Positions 61,224-64,000 of a stretch of 64,000 nt of DNA are shown piece after piece; the stretch's first letter is position 1; the number at the start of each line of letters is the position of its first letter. Made by a program: the position numbers and the translations under genes. Location of the stretch: positions 310,001 through 374,000 of the forward strand of contig CP126193.1 of assembly GCA_030272155.1 (NCBI GenBank), written 5' to 3'. Source of the DNA: Tetradesmus obliquus (Eukaryota; Chlorophyta; Chlorophyceae; Sphaeropleales; Scenedesmaceae). A model generated the notes under the pieces. It saw nothing but the letters and a program-made list of their open reading frames with translations, had not been told where the DNA came from and did no database searches.

Positions 61224-61228
61224 TGTAA
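61224..61228 (+). terminator. Candidate TGTAA poly(A) signal of the FAD oxidase
   Basis: TGTAA 49 bases after the TAG stop at 61173-61175, a close and convincing position. Confidence 0.5.
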
Positions 61229-62406
61229 CGCAGCATGCTGCTTCGAAGCAGAATTCATGACGTGTGTTACCCAAGCAGTATTGTCCGTGTTTGGTCATAA
61301 ACGTGTACATATGGTTGTGGCAGGATAAGCTCAGAGCAGCTTGGTGGCCGGCACTTTGGAGCAGTGCCTGGGGATTGATATTCTACTGTGTGCTGCCGCC
61401 GCAGTAACAATTGCCAGGCCTCTGTTTTCACGTTGAATGTTTGTCAAAGGTTCATCGTGATGTGTGCGATCATCCCATCTGCACCTGCTGCTCTTGCATT
61501 GCCGAAGAATGAGCCATGCGTTGCTGCATTTGCACACAGTCACAACCCTGTGTTTTTGCGTCCAACTTGGAGTTGAACACACTTTGGTTAACACCAGGTG
61601 CAGCATGCCGAGCATACACAACTTTGCCTGCCAGGCACGTGATTTGTGTGATGTGCACTGCACAAAATGCATTGCATATGGCATTCTCTTTTCAAGAGCA
61701 GCCGCATCTGTGGGGTGTGCCCTTCTGAGCTGTCACGACTCGCACTGCGTTTGCTCGCGAGCAAGCACAGTTTGTCTCATATGTTCACACATTATTGCCC
61801 AGCATCATATTGTCTGTGACTCCCTCTGGCCATGATTGAATGCACACATCTGGTTTGTTACAAGTGATCACAGTTGCTCGCCCATGTGACCATTCCACAG
61901 ACTTGACTGGATCACACCCTGGCGTCACAATTCTTGTTCATGATTGATTCATCGGCAAATCGTGGTAACAATCGTGTGCACCAAATGCACCGCAATGGCG
62001 CCAACACTGCCAGGTTCTTGACAGCAGCTGTGACGCAGCCGACTTGAAATGCCAGGTGGGCAACTGCACATGCCAGAACCGACACTGCCGCTGCTGCTCA
62101 TACCCTAGCGCTGCTTTGCTCTGGAGAGCAAGACACAGCAACCCAGGTTCCCCTGTACAACACTCTAGGGCACAAGCACAACTGCATCTGGCCACCAACC
62201 CTCAAAAAGAGCGTTCGACACATTTGCCTGCATCACTGCTGCACGCACAGCCAGGCAAAAGGCAAGCCCAGCGCGCCTGCCAACATCCACCTCGCAGCTA
62301 CCACACATGATTACTCCGGCCACGCGATGTGATGCAACCTGCAGGTGTACTACACTGCGCCGTACGCCTGCTGCTGCGTGGGCACGGCCCGCACGCCCCT
62401 GCTGCT
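61229..62406. other. Convergent intergenic region
   Basis: No recognisable gene. It lies between the ends of the FAD oxidase gene (+) and the small membrane-protein gene (-). A minus-strand TGTAA (TTACA at 61858-61862) could serve the latter. Confidence 0.45.
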
Positions 62407-63356
62407 TCAGCGCTTGGAGGTCTTCTTGCCGCTCACGGTTGCCTTCTTGCCGCTGACGGTCTTCTTGCCGCTGGTGGTGGCGCCCTTCTTTGCCGCGCTC
62501 TTGTCAAAGATTTTGTCAGCAGCTGCCTGGCCTGCAAGCAGATGCCAGGGTCGGTTTAGGATGCATATGAGTGTCCAGTGAGGGCGCAGTGAGGTCACAG
62601 CAACAGAGCGGCAACGGCGCTGCCAGCAGCATGCCAGGGGACGTAGATGTCTTCTGCCCACTGACAAGTACGCGTGTGACCAATGTTGGCTGTTTACGTT
62701 TACATATAATGCAGTGAGGCGATTGGATGTGGCTGTTACCCTGCACCAGCCAGGTGCACCTGGCTGGTGCAAGCATACTGGACTGCTGCACAGTGCAGCT
62801 GCTGTGCTGACATGGCATGAGACACCTGGGCAGTTGGACACTGTTTCAAACTGTGGGGTACTCACAAGTCCCGAGCTGCCGTCTTCCCTATACATATGAT
62901 TATTTGAGCTCCAATATCACAGTTTTTGTTGCACGGAACATTTCGCCGATGGCTGGCTGGGCCAGACAGGTGATCACAGCTGCCGTTGAGCACTCACCCC
63001 TTTGCAGGTATGCGGGCACCAGGAACGTCACTGCCGCAGTGACCACAACAGCCCTACAAACAAGCAAAAGCTGAACGTGTCAGCAGAGCATGCCAACACA
63101 ATGTGGGCACACGCGACACCTTTCGTCAAAGCTCACGACCAGCTACAAACAGCCATTTGACCCCGAGCGCTACTCACGCGATAAGCGGCACGGCTACAGG
63201 TGCATCCACGTCACCAGCAGCTGCCAGCAGCTCGTAGCTCCTGCACACAACGGGAGTCCGGGCTGGCTTGGCAGCAGCTGCCTTGAACGCACAAGGGGCT
63301 GCCGTGCGGCTTGAAACAATCGACGAGCTGTTGATCTTCATCATTGAAGCGGCCAT
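62407..63356 (-). CDS. Small chloroplast-targeted single-pass membrane protein, Lys-rich tail
   Basis: Minus-strand exons 63356-63178, 63053-62998 and 62531-62407 join in phase to 119 aa. The first 45 or so residues (MAASMMKINSSSIVSSRTAA start) are a clear chloroplast transit peptide, ending near VVCRSYELL. One membrane helix follows (PLIAAAVVVTAAVTFLVPAYL, approximately 57-76). The tail is basic, with three SGKK repeats (SGKKTV, SGKKATV, SGKKTSKR). I do not recognise the family. The shape suggests a small thylakoid or envelope subunit with the charged tail on one side of the membrane. The coding evidence is the phase agreement and the targeting features. Confidence 0.72.
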
Positions 63357-64000
63357 GGTGATGCAAATGAGCCGTTGGCTGTGAAGATCAGAGTCTTGAT
63401 CAGTGATCACAGTTACTGTGCGTTCCTGGCAGTAAGAGTGATAAAACGTCAACTCAAATCAATGATATCGGTTACCGCAACGGTGTTGACTTTAACGGCG
63501 TGCTGGTCAAGCACCAACGGTGCGGATCTGCACAGATCAGTGTAGACCCTGAACACGTCAGCAAGCCTGCATCGCGGGAGTTCTTGACCGTGCAGGTAGC
63601 CGAACCGCCAACAAACTGATCATAAATAAGTATAAGACGGTTTCGGTAGGGTAAGTGCCAATGCTTGTTGCTTCGGCCCAGTTGGGGCCGAGGCTCACAT
63701 TGTTGCTACACCCCCAGAACCTTGTACAGGTACGGGCTTCAACCACCTCGGCAAATGCTCACTCAATGGCTGAATGTGTAGGGAAAAGCTAACATTGTTT
63801 AGGAAGCCACTTCGCGCGAAGGATACTAGCCTTAGGCCAATGCGCTGCAGGCCCTGAGGGTGGCTGTAGTCACTACGCCGGGCACTGCAGGTTGAGAAGT
63901 GCTCTGGCAGGCTGTGTGCAACAAGCTGTCAGGGCCTGGCTGCCGCTGTGCTGCGTGTCTTTTCAAACACTCCCGCCTCCATGTGCAACCGCATCAGAGG
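63357..64000. other. Upstream region of the small membrane-protein gene
   Basis: No supported coding sequence. It should contain the promoter of the minus-strand gene to its left. The window ends before any further gene can be identified. Confidence 0.45.

Overview
This window looks like nuclear DNA of a green alga, probably Chlorophyceae. A Sphaeropleales-type alga is my guess, not a proof. The reasons are GC-rich coding sequence, many short GT-AG introns, abundant CAG/CTG runs, TGTAA as the likely poly(A) signal, TTTAGGG-like motifs, and plant-lineage genes: chloroplast BASS4 and SLT/SAC1-type transporters, a starch-pathway ADP-glucose pyrophosphorylase, a plant-type PNGase and a CDC26-TTM3 locus. 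All three stop codons are used. I joined exons by hand, requiring GT..AG borders and continuous phase. Apart from the N-termini of the BASS4 and COP1/SPA-like genes, the exon phases close exactly.

Layout: BASS4-like transporter (-, 1249-4353); SLT/SAC1-like Na+/sulfate transporter (+, 4720-12006); TPR-like thylakoid-lumen protein (+, 13692-15611); COP1/SPA/RUP-type WD40 protein (+, 16936-19357); small secreted Thr/Cys-rich protein (-, 23146-23592); CDC26-TTM3 fusion (-, 24394-28008); cytosolic peptide:N-glycanase (+, 28523-33279); TIM9 (-, 34800-36384); ZNG1/CobW zinc GTPase (+, 36973-43086); ADP-glucose pyrophosphorylase large-subunit type (+, 44347-49718); prefoldin subunit 2 (-, 52886-54321); RNA polymerase subunit RPB12 (+, 54925-55104); BBE-like FAD oxidoreductase (+, 56913-61175); small chloroplast-targeted single-pass membrane protein (-, 62407-63356). 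Four pairs are divergent with about 370-600 bp between start codons. Convergent ends are separated by 1-4 kb that is G+T-rich on the sense strand of each gene. This is an ordinary eukaryotic gene neighbourhood, not an operon or pathway cluster.

Two things stand out. First, the anaphase-promoting-complex subunit CDC26 and the triphosphate tunnel metalloenzyme TTM3, known in land plants as two proteins from one bicistronic transcript, are here joined in a single reading frame with no separate TTM3 start codon. Second, almost every multi-exon gene carries 'exon echoes': diverged tandem copies of an exon edge plus its splice site and adjoining intron, lying beside the true exon (over 30 copies in the window). 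In the ZNG1 gene an intron with such echoes also holds a satellite of about 187 bp period. Other points: a 20-nt microexon encoding exactly the ZNG1 P-loop, CTG repeats placed directly before 3' splice sites, a PNGase with a PUB-like domain at its C-terminus, and an ADP-glucose pyrophosphorylase with two altered active-site residues.
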